A DNA stretch of 64,000 bases. It comes from G965267605 sp965267605 (GTDB taxonomy: Bacteria > Bacteroidota > Bacteroidia > Flavobacteriales_E > Vicingaceae). Location: the NCBI GenBank assembly GCA_965267605.1, contig OZ254088.1, positions 2,356,001 to 2,420,000 of the forward strand. Direction: 5' to 3'. The position numbers were made by a program, and so were the translations under genes. The first letter of the stretch is position 1. Each line of letters starts with the position of its first letter. The notes under the pieces are model-generated. The model was not told where the DNA came from. It worked only from the letters and a program-made list of their open reading frames with translations, and did no database searches. This document shows, one piece after another, positions 42,082-51,148 of the stretch.

Positions 42082-42417
42082 ATGCCTTACAAGGAAAGAC
42101 CAGACGAAAAACTATACTACTCCATTGGAGAAGTAGCCCGAATGTTCAATTTGAATACCTCACACATCAGATTCTGGGAGAAAGAATTCGACATCATTAA
42201 ACCCAAAAAAAACAAAAAGGGGAACAGGCTTTTCACCAAGGAAGACATTCACAATCTGGAGCTTATACACTACTTGGTAAAAGAAAGGGGATTCACTCTA
42301 GAAGGCGCCAAGAAGCAAATTGCAGACAACAAAAAGAAGGTAGAAGACAATGTTGAGCTTATCAACTCACTCAACAATGTAAAACAGTTTCTACTTGATC
42401 TGAAAGAGCAGCTTTAG
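42082..42417 (+). CDS. MerR-family transcriptional regulator
   Basis: The 111-residue protein has an N-terminal winged helix of the MerR type (SIGEVARMFNLNTSHIRFWE, then NRLFTKEDIHNLELIHYLV) and a short coiled coil, with no effector domain. It belongs to the short MerR group that in Bacteroidota often lies near alaS and an M23 gene. Here it is 4.4 kb from the M23 gene. Its stop codon interlocks with that of the convergent rfaD-like gene. Confidence 0.88.
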   Translation: MPYKERPDEKLYYSIGEVARMFNLNTSHIRFWEKEFDIIKPKKNKKGNRLFTKEDIHNLELIHYLVKERGFTLEGAKKQIADNKKKVEDNVELINSLNNVKQFLLDLKEQL

Positions 42418-43379
42418 AAGTTGCTACCGCTCATTAAGTACTTTCTAACGTATTCATCTACACCATCTTCCAACGAAGTGAAATCACGACTATAGCCTTG
42501 TGCCTTCAACTTACTCATGTTCGCTTCGGTGAAGTACTGATACTTATCTCTGATATCCTCAGGTGTAGGAATGTAATCGATATTCGGGCGCTCATCCAGG
42601 GCATGAAACACTGCCTTAACTAAGTCATTGAAAGTACGCGCCTTCCCTGTCCCGAGATTGTACAGTCCGGAGTCCACTTCATTCTCCAACAAGAACCTGC
42701 ACACGCGCAAGACATCCTTTACATACACGAAATCTCTCAATTGCTCCCCATCCCTATAATCCGGATTATGAGACTGAAACAGGTTCATGGCGCCAGATTC
42801 AAATATCTGCTTGTAAGCGTGGAAGATTACAGACGCCATCCGTCCTTTGTGGTATTCGTTTGGACCGTAGACATTGAAGAATTTCAACCCCTGCCATCTG
42901 GGGGGTGTATCTTGTTGTTGCAGCGCCCAACGGTCAAACTCGTTCTTGGATCTACCATATTCATTGAGTGGCTCGAGCGCTTCAACGATACCATGATCAT
43001 CGTTGTATCCATTCGCCCCATCACCATAAGTTGCGGCTGAAGACGCATACACCAATGGTATAGATTCACTTGTGCAAATTTCCCATATACGCTTGGTGTA
43101 ATCTAGGTTCAACTCCTTCAGCAACTCCCAATCTGGCTCAGTTGTATCCGTTCGTGCACCTATGTGAAACACGAAATCCACCTCGTCAGCATGGTCTTCA
43201 AACCAATCAAGAAATTCACCACGATCAATTTCCTGATCGTACTCCAATCCCATCAGATTGGCCTCTTTGTCTTCTCTAGAAAAGTCGTCTACAAGAATCA
43301 AATCGGGGTTCCCGCTTCTGCTCAAATAAGCAGTAAGACAGCTACCGATAAATCCCGCAGCACCCGTTATAACGATCAT
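42414..43379 (-). CDS. rfaD: ADP-L-glycero-D-manno-heptose 6-epimerase
   Basis: RfaD/HldD makes ADP-L-glycero-D-manno-heptose for the LPS inner core. The 321-residue SDR protein has the nucleotide motif (TGAAGFIGSCL), catalytic YGRSK (Tyr in NEYGRSKNEFDRWAL) and the family-specific YGPNEYHKGRMASVIFH and RDGEQLRDFVYVKDV. It is in a divergent pair with the pterin-synthase-like gene. Together with waaA at 55444 it shows the cell makes a heptose/Kdo-type LPS. Confidence 0.93.
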   Translation of the reverse strand: MIVITGAAGFIGSCLTAYLSRSGNPDLILVDDFSREDKEANLMGLEYDQEIDRGEFLDWFEDHADEVDFVFHIGARTDTTEPDWELLKELNLDYTKRIWEICTSESIPLVYASSAATYGDGANGYNDDHGIVEALEPLNEYGRSKNEFDRWALQQQDTPPRWQGLKFFNVYGPNEYHKGRMASVIFHAYKQIFESGAMNLFQSHNPDYRDGEQLRDFVYVKDVLRVCRFLLENEVDSGLYNLGTGKARTFNDLVKAVFHALDERPNIDYIPTPEDIRDKYQYFTEANMSKLKAQGYSRDFTSLEDGVDEYVRKYLMSGSNF

Positions 43380-43395
43380 TCAGAGCGATTTATAA

Positions 43396-43403
43396 CAAAG
43401 ATA
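43396..43403 (-). promoter_or_regulatory. -7 element of rfaD
   Basis: On the minus strand TATCTTTG fits TAnnTTTG exactly and ends 16 bases before the rfaD start codon. It lies back to back with the promoter of the divergent gene. Confidence 0.6.
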
Positions 43404-43419
43404 TCATTTAAACAGATGC

Positions 43420-43451
43420 ATAGCACTCCGTTCATGAATGTGCTATATTTG
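43420..43451 (+). promoter_or_regulatory. Promoter and inverted repeat of the pterin-synthase-like gene
   Basis: The -7 element is TATATTTG (43444-43451), 16 bases before the ATG at 43468. It overlaps the right arm of a perfect 7-bp inverted repeat, ATAGCAC-N13-GTGCTAT (43420-43446). That position suits an operator that blocks RNA polymerase binding. Confidence 0.5.
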
Positions 43452-43467
43452 CAACAAACTGAGGGGT

Positions 43468-43881
43468 ATGATCTACGTAACGCGTAGAGAGAGATTCAAC
43501 GCAGCGCATAAGCTCTACAATCCGAACTGGACTCCCGAGAAGAATCAGGAAGTATTCGGGAAATGTTGCAATGAAAATTGGCATGGGCACAATTTCGAAC
43601 TCTTTGTTATCGTAAAGGGTGAACCGAGCCCAGACACAGGATTTGTTGTAGATCTGAAAGCTTTGAGCGAGATCATTAACAGGCATGCTATCGATCATCT
43701 GGATCATAAGAATCTAAACCTCGATGTTCCTTTCATGGAAGGGCTGATGGCCTCTACAGAGAATCTAGCCATACAGATATGGAAGCAAATTGAAGGGCCA
43801 ATTAGTGAACTAAATTGCCAGCTCCATTGTATTAGATTAAAAGAAACAGAGAACAATTTTGTCGAATACTTCGGCAACTAA
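43468..43881 (+). CDS. 6-carboxytetrahydropterin / 6-pyruvoyltetrahydropterin synthase family enzyme
   Basis: I chose the ATG at 43468 (137 residues, MIYVTRRERFNAAHKLYN); a further in-frame start at 43438 overlaps the promoter. The zinc ligands are His14 region (NAAHKL) and HGH in ENWHGHNFE; the cysteine in GKCCNEN is in the place of the catalytic Cys. The family includes QueD (queuosine and deazapurine synthesis) and PTPS (tetrahydrobiopterin). No other que genes are adjacent, so the exact reaction is unsettled. Confidence 0.88.
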   Translation: MIYVTRRERFNAAHKLYNPNWTPEKNQEVFGKCCNENWHGHNFELFVIVKGEPSPDTGFVVDLKALSEIINRHAIDHLDHKNLNLDVPFMEGLMASTENLAIQIWKQIEGPISELNCQLHCIRLKETENNFVEYFGN

Positions 43882-43890
43882 CACAGACTT

Positions 43891-44604
43891 ATGAGCAACG
43901 ATATACTAGACGGAAGAATGGGACCCCAAACGCAGGTGATGCCCAACACTTTCATCTCCAACATCTTTACCTACATGTTTGGCGCCTTGTTGGTTACTGC
44001 AGCTGTTGCGTGGTTTGGCTACGAATCTGAGTTTTACTTCAGGCTTTACAATGAAACAGGCAGTTTCAATGGTTTAGGCTACATCGTGATGTTTGCACCG
44101 CTTGCGATCGTGCTTGTCATGCAAATGGCGTATCACAGGTTTTCGGTACCGGTGCTTCTCCTATTGTTTGCAGGATATTCAGCCTTACTAGGTCTTAGTT
44201 TGAGCAGTATTTTCGCGATTTTCACGAGCACCTCGATTGCGCTAACATTTGTTATTACCGCAGGTATGTTTGGAGGAATGGCCCTATTGGGTTATACCAC
44301 CAAGACCGATCTCACAAAATTTGGATCCATTCTTATGATGGCCTTCTGGGGGATCTTCATCGCTGCAATTGTGAACTTCTTCCTAGGTAGTGAAACCCTC
44401 GATTTCATTATTTCTGGAATTGGTGTACTGGTGTTCACAGGACTCACAGCTTATAAGCTTCAGTACTTCAAACGCATGGGGTCAGACCCAACCCTTGCGG
44501 GTACGGAAAAATCCAAGCTTGCCATTATCGGAGGTTTACAATTGTATATCCTATTTGTCAATCTTTTCCTTTCTTTACTGCGCTTCTTTGGGAGCAGAGA
44601 TTAA
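43891..44604 (+). CDS. Bax-inhibitor-1/YccA family membrane protein
   Basis: The 237-residue protein has seven hydrophobic membrane segments and the family pattern with a final pair of acidic-loop residues (TAYKLQYFKRM). YccA in E. coli binds and restrains FtsH; other members are calcium-leak channels. Which holds here is unknown. It is 9 bases after the pterin-synthase-like gene and 12 before fabD. Confidence 0.88.
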   Translation: MSNDILDGRMGPQTQVMPNTFISNIFTYMFGALLVTAAVAWFGYESEFYFRLYNETGSFNGLGYIVMFAPLAIVLVMQMAYHRFSVPVLLLLFAGYSALLGLSLSSIFAIFTSTSIALTFVITAGMFGGMALLGYTTKTDLTKFGSILMMAFWGIFIAAIVNFFLGSETLDFIISGIGVLVFTGLTAYKLQYFKRMGSDPTLAGTEKSKLAIIGGLQLYILFVNLFLSLLRFFGSRD

Positions 44605-44616
44605 GAAAGAAAAGAC

Positions 44617-45489
44617 ATGAAAGCATACGTATTTCCGGGGCAGGGATCCCAGTTTGTTGGGATGGGCCAAGAGCTTTACGAGAGTTCAGCTGCATCAAAA
44701 GAATTATTTGAACAAGCCAACGAGATTCTGGGTTTCAGGATCACTGATCTGATGTTCAGCGGTACAGATGAAGACCTCAAGCAAACAAAGGTTACTCAAC
44801 CCGCTATTTTTCTGCACTCTGTAATCTTGGCTAAATCGCTTGACAACTTTCAACCTGATATGGTTGCTGGTCACTCGCTAGGTGAATTCTCTGCGCTTGT
44901 TGCGAATGGAACACTGCAGTTCGAAGATGCTTTAACGCTTGTTTCAAAAAGAGCACTGGCAATGCAAGCTGCATGCGAAGCGGAACCCTCTACAATGGCT
45001 GCAATTCTCGGTCTTGAAGATGAAATTGTTGAGCAGGAATGTGCGAACATCGAAGGTGTTGTGGTTCCAGCCAACTACAATTGCCCTGGACAACTGGTTA
45101 TCTCTGGTGCCATTGAAGCCGTGGAATCTGCCTGTGACAGATTGAAGGAAGCTGGTGCTAAAAGAGCTTTGGTTCTTCCTGTTGGAGGTGCTTTCCACTC
45201 ACCGCTGATGGAACCTGCACGGATGGAACTTGAAGAAGCTATCAATAGCACGAACTTCAACGCTCCGATCTGTCCGGTATACCAAAACGTAACTGCGGCT
45301 GCAGTAACGGATCCATCTGAAATCAAGAACAATCTGGTTGCTCAGTTAACGGCTCCGGTCCGATGGACACAAACCATGAAGCAAATGCTTGCGGATGGCG
45401 CCAGCAGCTTCACCGAAGTAGGTCCTGGCAAGGTTCTTCAAGGATTGGTTAAGAAAGTAGATCGAGAGGTAGAAACGGCAAGCGCTTAA
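44617..45489 (+). CDS. fabD: Malonyl-CoA:ACP transacylase
   Basis: FabD loads malonyl groups onto acyl carrier protein for fatty acid synthesis. The 290-residue protein has FPGQGSQFVGMG at the N-terminus, the nucleophile motif GHSLGEFSAL with Ser87, and the second catalytic residue His194 in GGAFHSPLM. Its stop codon interlocks with that of the convergent phosphatase gene (TTAA). Confidence 0.96.
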   Translation: MKAYVFPGQGSQFVGMGQELYESSAASKELFEQANEILGFRITDLMFSGTDEDLKQTKVTQPAIFLHSVILAKSLDNFQPDMVAGHSLGEFSALVANGTLQFEDALTLVSKRALAMQAACEAEPSTMAAILGLEDEIVEQECANIEGVVVPANYNCPGQLVISGAIEAVESACDRLKEAGAKRALVLPVGGAFHSPLMEPARMELEEAINSTNFNAPICPVYQNVTAAAVTDPSEIKNNLVAQLTAPVRWTQTMKQMLADGASSFTEVGPGKVLQGLVKKVDREVETASA

Positions 45490-46226
45490 CTCAACTCAGC
45501 ATTTTTAACGTTGTCAACCAACTTCCTGAAATAGGGATTGGTTAGGCCGTGCTCCAGAATTTGAAGGTGTTGAATCCGGTGACAATCAGAACCAGCAAAA
45601 TCAACCAATCCTTCATCCAACATTCTCTGTGCAACCTTCTTTATCTGGGGTGAGTAATGCCCTGTAAGGGACAGCATATTCAACTGCAGGTGAACACCCT
45701 TATCTCGCAATTCCTGGTACTTATCCCACTGCTTATGCCAATACTGATATCTTTCGGGGTGAGCCAGTATGGGCTTATAACCAGCCATCTGCATATCAAA
45801 AATCAACCTTGACAGGTTAGGAGGCTCCATTAGAAACGACAGTTCAAAAAGTACGTATCCATCGCCCAAAGTCAACAGGTTTTTGTCTGCAACCAACTGT
45901 TCCAGGTGCTCATCAAGATAGTACTCGGCCGCTGCTTCAAATTGCATGTCGATCTTGTGCTGAGATAGCGCAGCACGCACCTCCTCTGCACCCCGATTAA
46001 TGGTATCACTATCGTTTCTAAAATAATCTGTCATTACGTGGGGTGTAGTGATCAGTTTCTTGTACCCTAGTTCCTTGAACTTACGCACGACTTCCAAGGC
46101 ATCTTCCATTGTGGCAACGCCATCATCAATACCGGGAATAAGGTGAGAATGAAAATCCGTTTGAAGTGCCCCCAGATTTACCGGTTCCTTTAGCTGCTTA
46201 CTGAATAGCCCCTTAAAAATGCTCAT
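45486..46226 (-). CDS. CpsB/CapC-type tyrosine-protein phosphatase (PHP family)
   Basis: The 246-residue enzyme belongs to the PHP metal-dependent phosphatases that dephosphorylate Wzc-like tyrosine kinases in capsule and exopolysaccharide systems. The metal motifs are visible: DFHSHLIPGIDDG near residue 25, the histidine in TTPHVM, the HPERYQYW segment and SDCHRI near the C-terminus. Last gene of the nucleotide-sugar operon; its start overlaps the preceding gene by four bases. No Wzc-type kinase is in the window. Confidence 0.88.
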   Translation of the reverse strand: MSIFKGLFSKQLKEPVNLGALQTDFHSHLIPGIDDGVATMEDALEVVRKFKELGYKKLITTPHVMTDYFRNDSDTINRGAEEVRAALSQHKIDMQFEAAAEYYLDEHLEQLVADKNLLTLGDGYVLFELSFLMEPPNLSRLIFDMQMAGYKPILAHPERYQYWHKQWDKYQELRDKGVHLQLNMLSLTGHYSPQIKKVAQRMLDEGLVDFAGSDCHRIQHLQILEHGLTNPYFRKLVDNVKNAELS

Positions 46227-47215
46227 GCCTGTTCTACTTGGGCACTAAGCCAGTCAATTGTACGGCCCAACCCTTGATCTACTTTCACTTGCGGGTCATA
46301 ACCAATGTGCTCACGCGCAAAGGAGATATCCGCAAGTGAATCCTTAACATCGCCTGGGCGTGGGTCACGAAATTTCGCAGGCAGATCAATACCCATGTAC
46401 GCGCAAATATCATTGTACAAGTCGAGTATTGAAATACGTTCCCCTACCGCAATGTTCATGGTCTTACCGAATGCTTCCCGATCCTCACAAAACAATGCTT
46501 TGATGTTGGCCTGAACCGCATTCTCCACAAACGTGAAGTCCCTTGTTTGCGACCCATCACCGTTAATGAAAGGTGCCTCCCCTCTTAGCAAATGGTCAAT
46601 AAAGATTGGAATAGCAGCTGCATATGGTCCAAAAGGTCTTTGATGCGGACCATAGATATTGAAGTAACGCAGGCCTATCGTTTTCAAGCCGTACACATCG
46701 TAAAATACCTGCCCATTGAGCTCATTGGCCACTTTGGTTACCGCATAAGGTGAAAGTGGTTTTCCAAATTCTCCTTCGAGTTTGGGCAGCACTGTGCTAT
46801 TGCCATATACGGACGAAGAACTCGCAAACACAAATTTCTCCACTTCAGCCTGCCGGGCTGCCTCCAGCATATTCAGAAAACCGGTGTTGTTGGTTTCATG
46901 GGTTGCCACAGGGTTGTTGATGGACCTGGGCACAGACCCTAAAGCAGCCTGATGAAGAATGTATTTGTTACCTGTTACTGCCCGGTGGCACGTTTCCAGA
47001 TCTCTGATGCTACCCTCAATGAATTTTATACTTCCAGTTTCTACGTACGGGGCGATGTTCTCTATGAAGCCCGTCTCCAGGTTATCGAGAACGGTAACAT
47101 TCTTCGCACCATGTTCAACCAGGTACTTCACGATGTTGGACCCCACAAATCCTGCTCCTCCCGTAACCAGAATTGGAACTTCGGAAAGATCAGCTTTGTG
47201 GAAAGCGGGCATCAT
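46223..47215 (-). CDS. UDP-N-acetylglucosamine 4-epimerase-like SDR (WbpP/TviC type)
   Basis: A 330-residue extended SDR. It has TGGAGFVGSN, catalytic SPYAVTK and the family stretch LHQAALGSVPRSINNPVAT that marks WbpP/TviC-like epimerases. These interconvert UDP-GlcNAc and UDP-GalNAc (or their uronic acids). It probably works with the HexNAc dehydrogenase at 48264-49562. Start overlaps rfbB by four bases. Confidence 0.82.
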   Translation of the reverse strand: MMPAFHKADLSEVPILVTGGAGFVGSNIVKYLVEHGAKNVTVLDNLETGFIENIAPYVETGSIKFIEGSIRDLETCHRAVTGNKYILHQAALGSVPRSINNPVATHETNNTGFLNMLEAARQAEVEKFVFASSSSVYGNSTVLPKLEGEFGKPLSPYAVTKVANELNGQVFYDVYGLKTIGLRYFNIYGPHQRPFGPYAAAIPIFIDHLLRGEAPFINGDGSQTRDFTFVENAVQANIKALFCEDREAFGKTMNIAVGERISILDLYNDICAYMGIDLPAKFRDPRPGDVKDSLADISFAREHIGYDPQVKVDQGLGRTIDWLSAQVEQA

Positions 47216-48264
47216 CTTTTCTGGTATTGATCTTCGTAGTAAGACTGGTAATTACCTGAAGTAACATTGTCCAGCCAATCCTGGTTCTCCAGATACCAAT
47301 CCAGTGTCTTAGACAGGCCTTCCTCAAACTGAACGCTTGGTTCCCAACCTAGTTCCGACTTGATCTTGTTAGCATCGATGGCATAACGCATATCGTGCCC
47401 TGCCCTGTCCTTGACATAGGTGATGAGCTCCTCCGAACTTCCAGCTTCTCTCCCCAATTTCTCATCCATCAATCTGCACATAAGCTTGATCAGGTCAATG
47501 TTCTTCCACTCGTTAAAGCCACCTACATTGTACGTTTCACCATCTATCCCCTTCTGGTAAATAACATCAATAGCTCTGGCATGATCTTCCACCCAAAGCC
47601 AATCTCTGACGTTCTCCCCGCTTCCATATACAGGTAGCGGTTTGTTATGTCGGATATTGTTCAGGAACAGCGGGATCAATTTCTCAGGGAACTGGTTGGC
47701 CCCATAGTTATTCGAACAATTGGAGATCACAACCGGCAATCCATAAGTATTATGGTATGCCCTCACCATATGGTCAGAAGAAGCTTTCGAGGCAGAGTAA
47801 GGACTCTTTGGATCATAAGGTGTGGATTCAAGGAACAAACCCTCATCACCTAGTGAACCATATACTTCATCTGTGGAAACATGGTAAAATCTCTTACCCT
47901 CAAATGCACCATCCCAAATTCTTCTGGCAGCATTCAAGAGGTTAACTGTTCCAACGATATTGGTATACACAAACTCATTTGGAGAGCTGATTGACCTATC
48001 TACGTGTGACTCCGCAGCAAGGTGAATTACACCGTCAAACTGATGCTCATCAAATATCCGATCGATCTCCGCAGCATCAACAATATCCGCTTTGACAAAC
48101 GAGTAGTTGGGCTTGTTTTCCACATCCCGAAGATTCTCCAGGTTACCAGCGTACGTAAGCTTATCCAAATTGATGATCTGATCGTCTGGATACTGATTGA
48201 CAAGTAAACGCACTACATGCGACCCGATGAAACCTGCTCCTCCTGTGACTAAAATTTTCCTCAT
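47212..48264 (-). CDS. rfbB: dTDP-glucose 4,6-dehydratase
   Basis: RfbB converts dTDP-glucose to dTDP-4-keto-6-deoxyglucose. I chose the ATG at 48262-48264 (350 residues, MRKILVTGGAGFIGSHVV), which overlaps the upstream stop as TAATG; starting at 48276 would add four residues. The motifs include HLAAESHVDRSI, STDEVYGSL, YSASKASSDHMVRAY and NCSNNYGANQFPEKL. The partners rfbA, rfbC and rfbD are not adjacent, so the final sugar is unknown. Confidence 0.93.
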   Translation of the reverse strand: MRKILVTGGAGFIGSHVVRLLVNQYPDDQIINLDKLTYAGNLENLRDVENKPNYSFVKADIVDAAEIDRIFDEHQFDGVIHLAAESHVDRSISSPNEFVYTNIVGTVNLLNAARRIWDGAFEGKRFYHVSTDEVYGSLGDEGLFLESTPYDPKSPYSASKASSDHMVRAYHNTYGLPVVISNCSNNYGANQFPEKLIPLFLNNIRHNKPLPVYGSGENVRDWLWVEDHARAIDVIYQKGIDGETYNVGGFNEWKNIDLIKLMCRLMDEKLGREAGSSEELITYVKDRAGHDMRYAIDANKIKSELGWEPSVQFEEGLSKTLDWYLENQDWLDNVTSGNYQSYYEDQYQKR

Positions 48265-49562
48265 TACAGAGACCAATATGTCATGTTCTTGATCTTGCCT
48301 TTATAGATTCCTTTCAAATCTACGAGCACGGGGTTATTGGATGTGATTGATTCGAAATAAGCCTCATCCATTTCCAAATACTCGGCATGGTTTACTGCTA
48401 CGAATACCGCATCATAATCTGAACCAATCTGCTCAACCAAGCCAAAGCCGTATTCATTTTGAAGTTCCTCTGATGACGCGTGTGGATCTGTTACTTCCAC
48501 ATTCGCACCAAACGATTTGAATTCATTGACAACATCCTCTACTTTGGAGTTACGGATGTCTGCCACATTCTCCTTAAACGTAGCACCCATTACCAAGACC
48601 TTGGCCTCTCTTACGTTCTTATCGGCCGCGATGATCTTCTTAACTGTTTGTTTGGCGGTATAGGCTCCCATAGAATCGTTCACAAACCTTCCGGAATTGA
48701 TCACCTGCGCATGGTAGCCAAACTCCTTCGCCTTATAGGTAAGGTAGTACGGGTCTACCCCAATACAATGCCCTCCAACCAGTCCAGGCCGGAACGGCAA
48801 GAAGTTCCATTTGGTGCCTGCCGCCTCCAGAACATCGTAGGTATTGATGTCCATTTTATTGAAGATGATCGACAACTCATTGACCAATGCAATGTTCACA
48901 TCGCGTTGCGTATTCTCAATGATTTTGGCTGCTTCGGCCACCTTGATACTTGCAGCTCTATGCACACCTGCCGTAACAACAACCTCGTATACCTTAGCAA
49001 TGATATCCAGAGACTCATCGCAACAGCCAGAAACTACTTTGGTTACACTGGTTATGGTATGCACAGTATCGCCCGGGTTGATACGTTCAGGTGAGTAACC
49101 TGCCTTGAAGTCATCCTTGAATTTCAATCCAGAGATCTGTTCAAGAACCGGAATACAATCTTCCTCAGTGCAGCCTGGATAAACCGTAGACTCAAAAACA
49201 ACGTAGTCGCCTTTCTTGAGCACACCACCCACCAGCTTGGAAGCTGAAAGCAGCGGTTTAAGGTCTGGCAAATTATGCTCATCAATCGGTGTTGGGACAG
49301 CAACAACGAAGAATTCCACATCCTTCAAATCGTCTTGACTGGCTGTGAATTCTATATCACATCCTTCAAAAGCGCTCGCATCCAACTCTTCACTTGGGTC
49401 GATGTTATTCTTCATCATATCTACCCGCTTCTCATTGATATCGAAGCCAACTACTTTCATCCGTTTCGCGAACTCAAGTGCTATAGGTAGTCCCACATAA
49501 CCAAGCCCGATCACCGCAAGCTTGGCTTCCTTATTCATCAGTCTATCATAAAGATTGCTCAT
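48264..49562 (-). CDS. UDP-N-acetylhexosamine 6-dehydrogenase (WbpO/TviB family)
   Basis: The 432-residue enzyme oxidises the C6 of UDP-GlcNAc or UDP-GalNAc to a uronic acid. It has GLGYVGLPIALEFAKR (NAD binding), ESTVYPGCTEEDCIPVLE, KIIENTQRDVNIALVNEL and GGHCIGVDPYYLT with the catalytic cysteine. The nearest family is WbpO/TviB. It overlaps the previous gene by 17 bases; an internal ATG at 49538 would avoid this. Confidence 0.88.
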   Translation of the reverse strand: MSNLYDRLMNKEAKLAVIGLGYVGLPIALEFAKRMKVVGFDINEKRVDMMKNNIDPSEELDASAFEGCDIEFTASQDDLKDVEFFVVAVPTPIDEHNLPDLKPLLSASKLVGGVLKKGDYVVFESTVYPGCTEEDCIPVLEQISGLKFKDDFKAGYSPERINPGDTVHTITSVTKVVSGCCDESLDIIAKVYEVVVTAGVHRAASIKVAEAAKIIENTQRDVNIALVNELSIIFNKMDINTYDVLEAAGTKWNFLPFRPGLVGGHCIGVDPYYLTYKAKEFGYHAQVINSGRFVNDSMGAYTAKQTVKKIIAADKNVREAKVLVMGATFKENVADIRNSKVEDVVNEFKSFGANVEVTDPHASSEELQNEYGFGLVEQIGSDYDAVFVAVNHAEYLEMDEAYFESITSNNPVLVDLKGIYKGKIKNMTYWSL

Positions 49563-50574
49563 CTCTCACTTTATAAATTCTTTCAATGATATCCACCACC
49601 TTCAACCCTTCCAAGGCATTGGTAGTGGCAGTGTTTCTTTGTTTCAGCGTATCAATAACGTTTTCAATCACATAGTGATGATTAGCAGCAGATCCTTTAT
49701 AAGGTCCGTAATCGTTGGGGGGATTTGCCTCCGGTAGTTCGGGCATCGTATAACCATCAATATTGCAGTACGTCACTTCATTCATGTACTGTCCACCCAC
49801 TTTAATACTTCCTTTACTTCCGACAACGGTTATGCTGCTTTCCAGGTTAGCATCAAATACTGCTGTTGAGTAATTGAGTGTACCCATCCCACCATTCACA
49901 AAATCGAAACGCACGAAACCCGAGTCTTCAAAATCGGTTGAATCGTGGTGCGTAAAATCGCGGAACTTACCTTCAATGTTCTCGATGTCTCCGAACAACC
50001 AGTACATGATGTCAATAAAGTGACTGAACTGAGTGAACAATGTTCCTCCATCCAGGTCGCTCGTACCCTTCCATCCACCGGCTTTGTAATACCTGGAATC
50101 TCTGTTCCAGAAACAGTTGAGCTGCACCATAAAAAGGTCACCGATCAATTGCTGATCAACTACTTCTTTCAACCATACAGAGGGTGGTGAATAACGGTTC
50201 TGCATCACGCAGAACACATGTTTTGTTTCCTGCAGCGCCTTATAGATTACAGCCTCACAATTGGCCGTGCTCAGTCCCATTGGCTTTTCTACAACAACAT
50301 GTTTGTGATGTTCGAGAACCTTGAGGCACTGCTCCGAATGCAATCCATTTGGTGTACATATGTTCACTACATCAAAGTCCAAGTCGCTGCTCAGTAGTTC
50401 GTCAATACTTCCGAAGAACGGAACCCCAAATTTCTCAACATCCAATCCGGCTGGATCGGCAACATCTGCCATAGCCACCAGTTCAGCCTCGGGATTACCC
50501 CGAACCATTTCCGCGTGTCTTTTTCCGATATGACCGCAACCAACTACGGCAAACTTGATCTTACCTTCTTCCAT
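49546..50574 (-). CDS. Gfo/Idh/MocA oxidoreductase (WbpB/WlbA-like)
   Basis: The 342-residue protein has an N-terminal Rossmann domain (VVGCGHIGKRHAEM), the conserved EKPMGLS motif with the catalytic lysine, and a C-terminal domain with DLDGGTLFTQFSHFIDIMYW. It matches WbpB/WlbA, which oxidise the C3 of UDP-GlcNAcA. Placed between the 6-dehydrogenase and the WbpD-like acetyltransferase, it fits that pathway. Confidence 0.86.
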   Translation of the reverse strand: MEEGKIKFAVVGCGHIGKRHAEMVRGNPEAELVAMADVADPAGLDVEKFGVPFFGSIDELLSSDLDFDVVNICTPNGLHSEQCLKVLEHHKHVVVEKPMGLSTANCEAVIYKALQETKHVFCVMQNRYSPPSVWLKEVVDQQLIGDLFMVQLNCFWNRDSRYYKAGGWKGTSDLDGGTLFTQFSHFIDIMYWLFGDIENIEGKFRDFTHHDSTDFEDSGFVRFDFVNGGMGTLNYSTAVFDANLESSITVVGSKGSIKVGGQYMNEVTYCNIDGYTMPELPEANPPNDYGPYKGSAANHHYVIENVIDTLKQRNTATTNALEGLKVVDIIERIYKVRDEQSL

Positions 50575-50575
50575 A

Positions 50576-51148
50576 CTAACTGATTTTGCTTACAGCACCA
50601 CCCGCCAATTTATATCTTTCATTACTCTCCGGACAAATAGCTTCCCCGTTATCGTCAAACTCCAGGCGCTGCCCGTACTCACTCATCCATCCAATCTGTT
50701 TGCCTGGATTGCCAACAATTAATGCATAGGCCGGAACTTCTTTCGTTACTACTGTTCCCGCACCAATGAACGCATATTCACCAATATCGTGTCCACAAAC
50801 AATCGTAGCGTTGGCTCCAATACTTGCGCCTTTTTTGACCACCGTTTGTATGTACTCCGACCTGCGAATAACAGCGCTTCTAGGGTTGATCACATTGGTG
50901 AAAACCATTGACGGCCCGAGGAACACATCGTCTTCACATACCACGCCTGTGTAGATACTAACGTTGTTCTGAACCTTCACGTTATTACCTAGTACCACAT
51001 CGGGAGAAACCACAACATTTTGCCCAATGTTGCAACCCTCACCAATCTTGCAATGAGGCATGATGTGTGAAAAATGCCAGATCTTGGTTCCTTCACCAAT
51101 CTCGCATCCTTCATCAACTACTGCAGTTTCGTGAGCGAAATAACTCAT
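50576..51148 (-). CDS. WbpD-like N-acetyltransferase
   Basis: A 190-residue left-handed beta-helix acetyltransferase with hexapeptide repeats (GEGTKIWHFSHIMPHCKIGE, GCNIGQNVVV, VLGNNVKVQNNVSIYTGV). WbpD acetylates the 3-amino group of UDP-GlcNAc3NA using acetyl-CoA. The C-terminal segment with CPESNERYKL is conserved in WbpD-like enzymes. It is one base from the WbpB-like gene and overlaps the UXS gene by four. Confidence 0.87.
   Translation of the reverse strand: MSYFAHETAVVDEGCEIGEGTKIWHFSHIMPHCKIGEGCNIGQNVVVSPDVVLGNNVKVQNNVSIYTGVVCEDDVFLGPSMVFTNVINPRSAVIRRSEYIQTVVKKGASIGANATIVCGHDIGEYAFIGAGTVVTKEVPAYALIVGNPGKQIGWMSEYGQRLEFDDNGEAICPESNERYKLAGGAVSKIS

Noticed and set aside
47212..48264. Complete dTDP-rhamnose pathway
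   Set aside because: Only rfbB is present. No rfbA, rfbC or rfbD occurs in the window, so rhamnose synthesis cannot be claimed.
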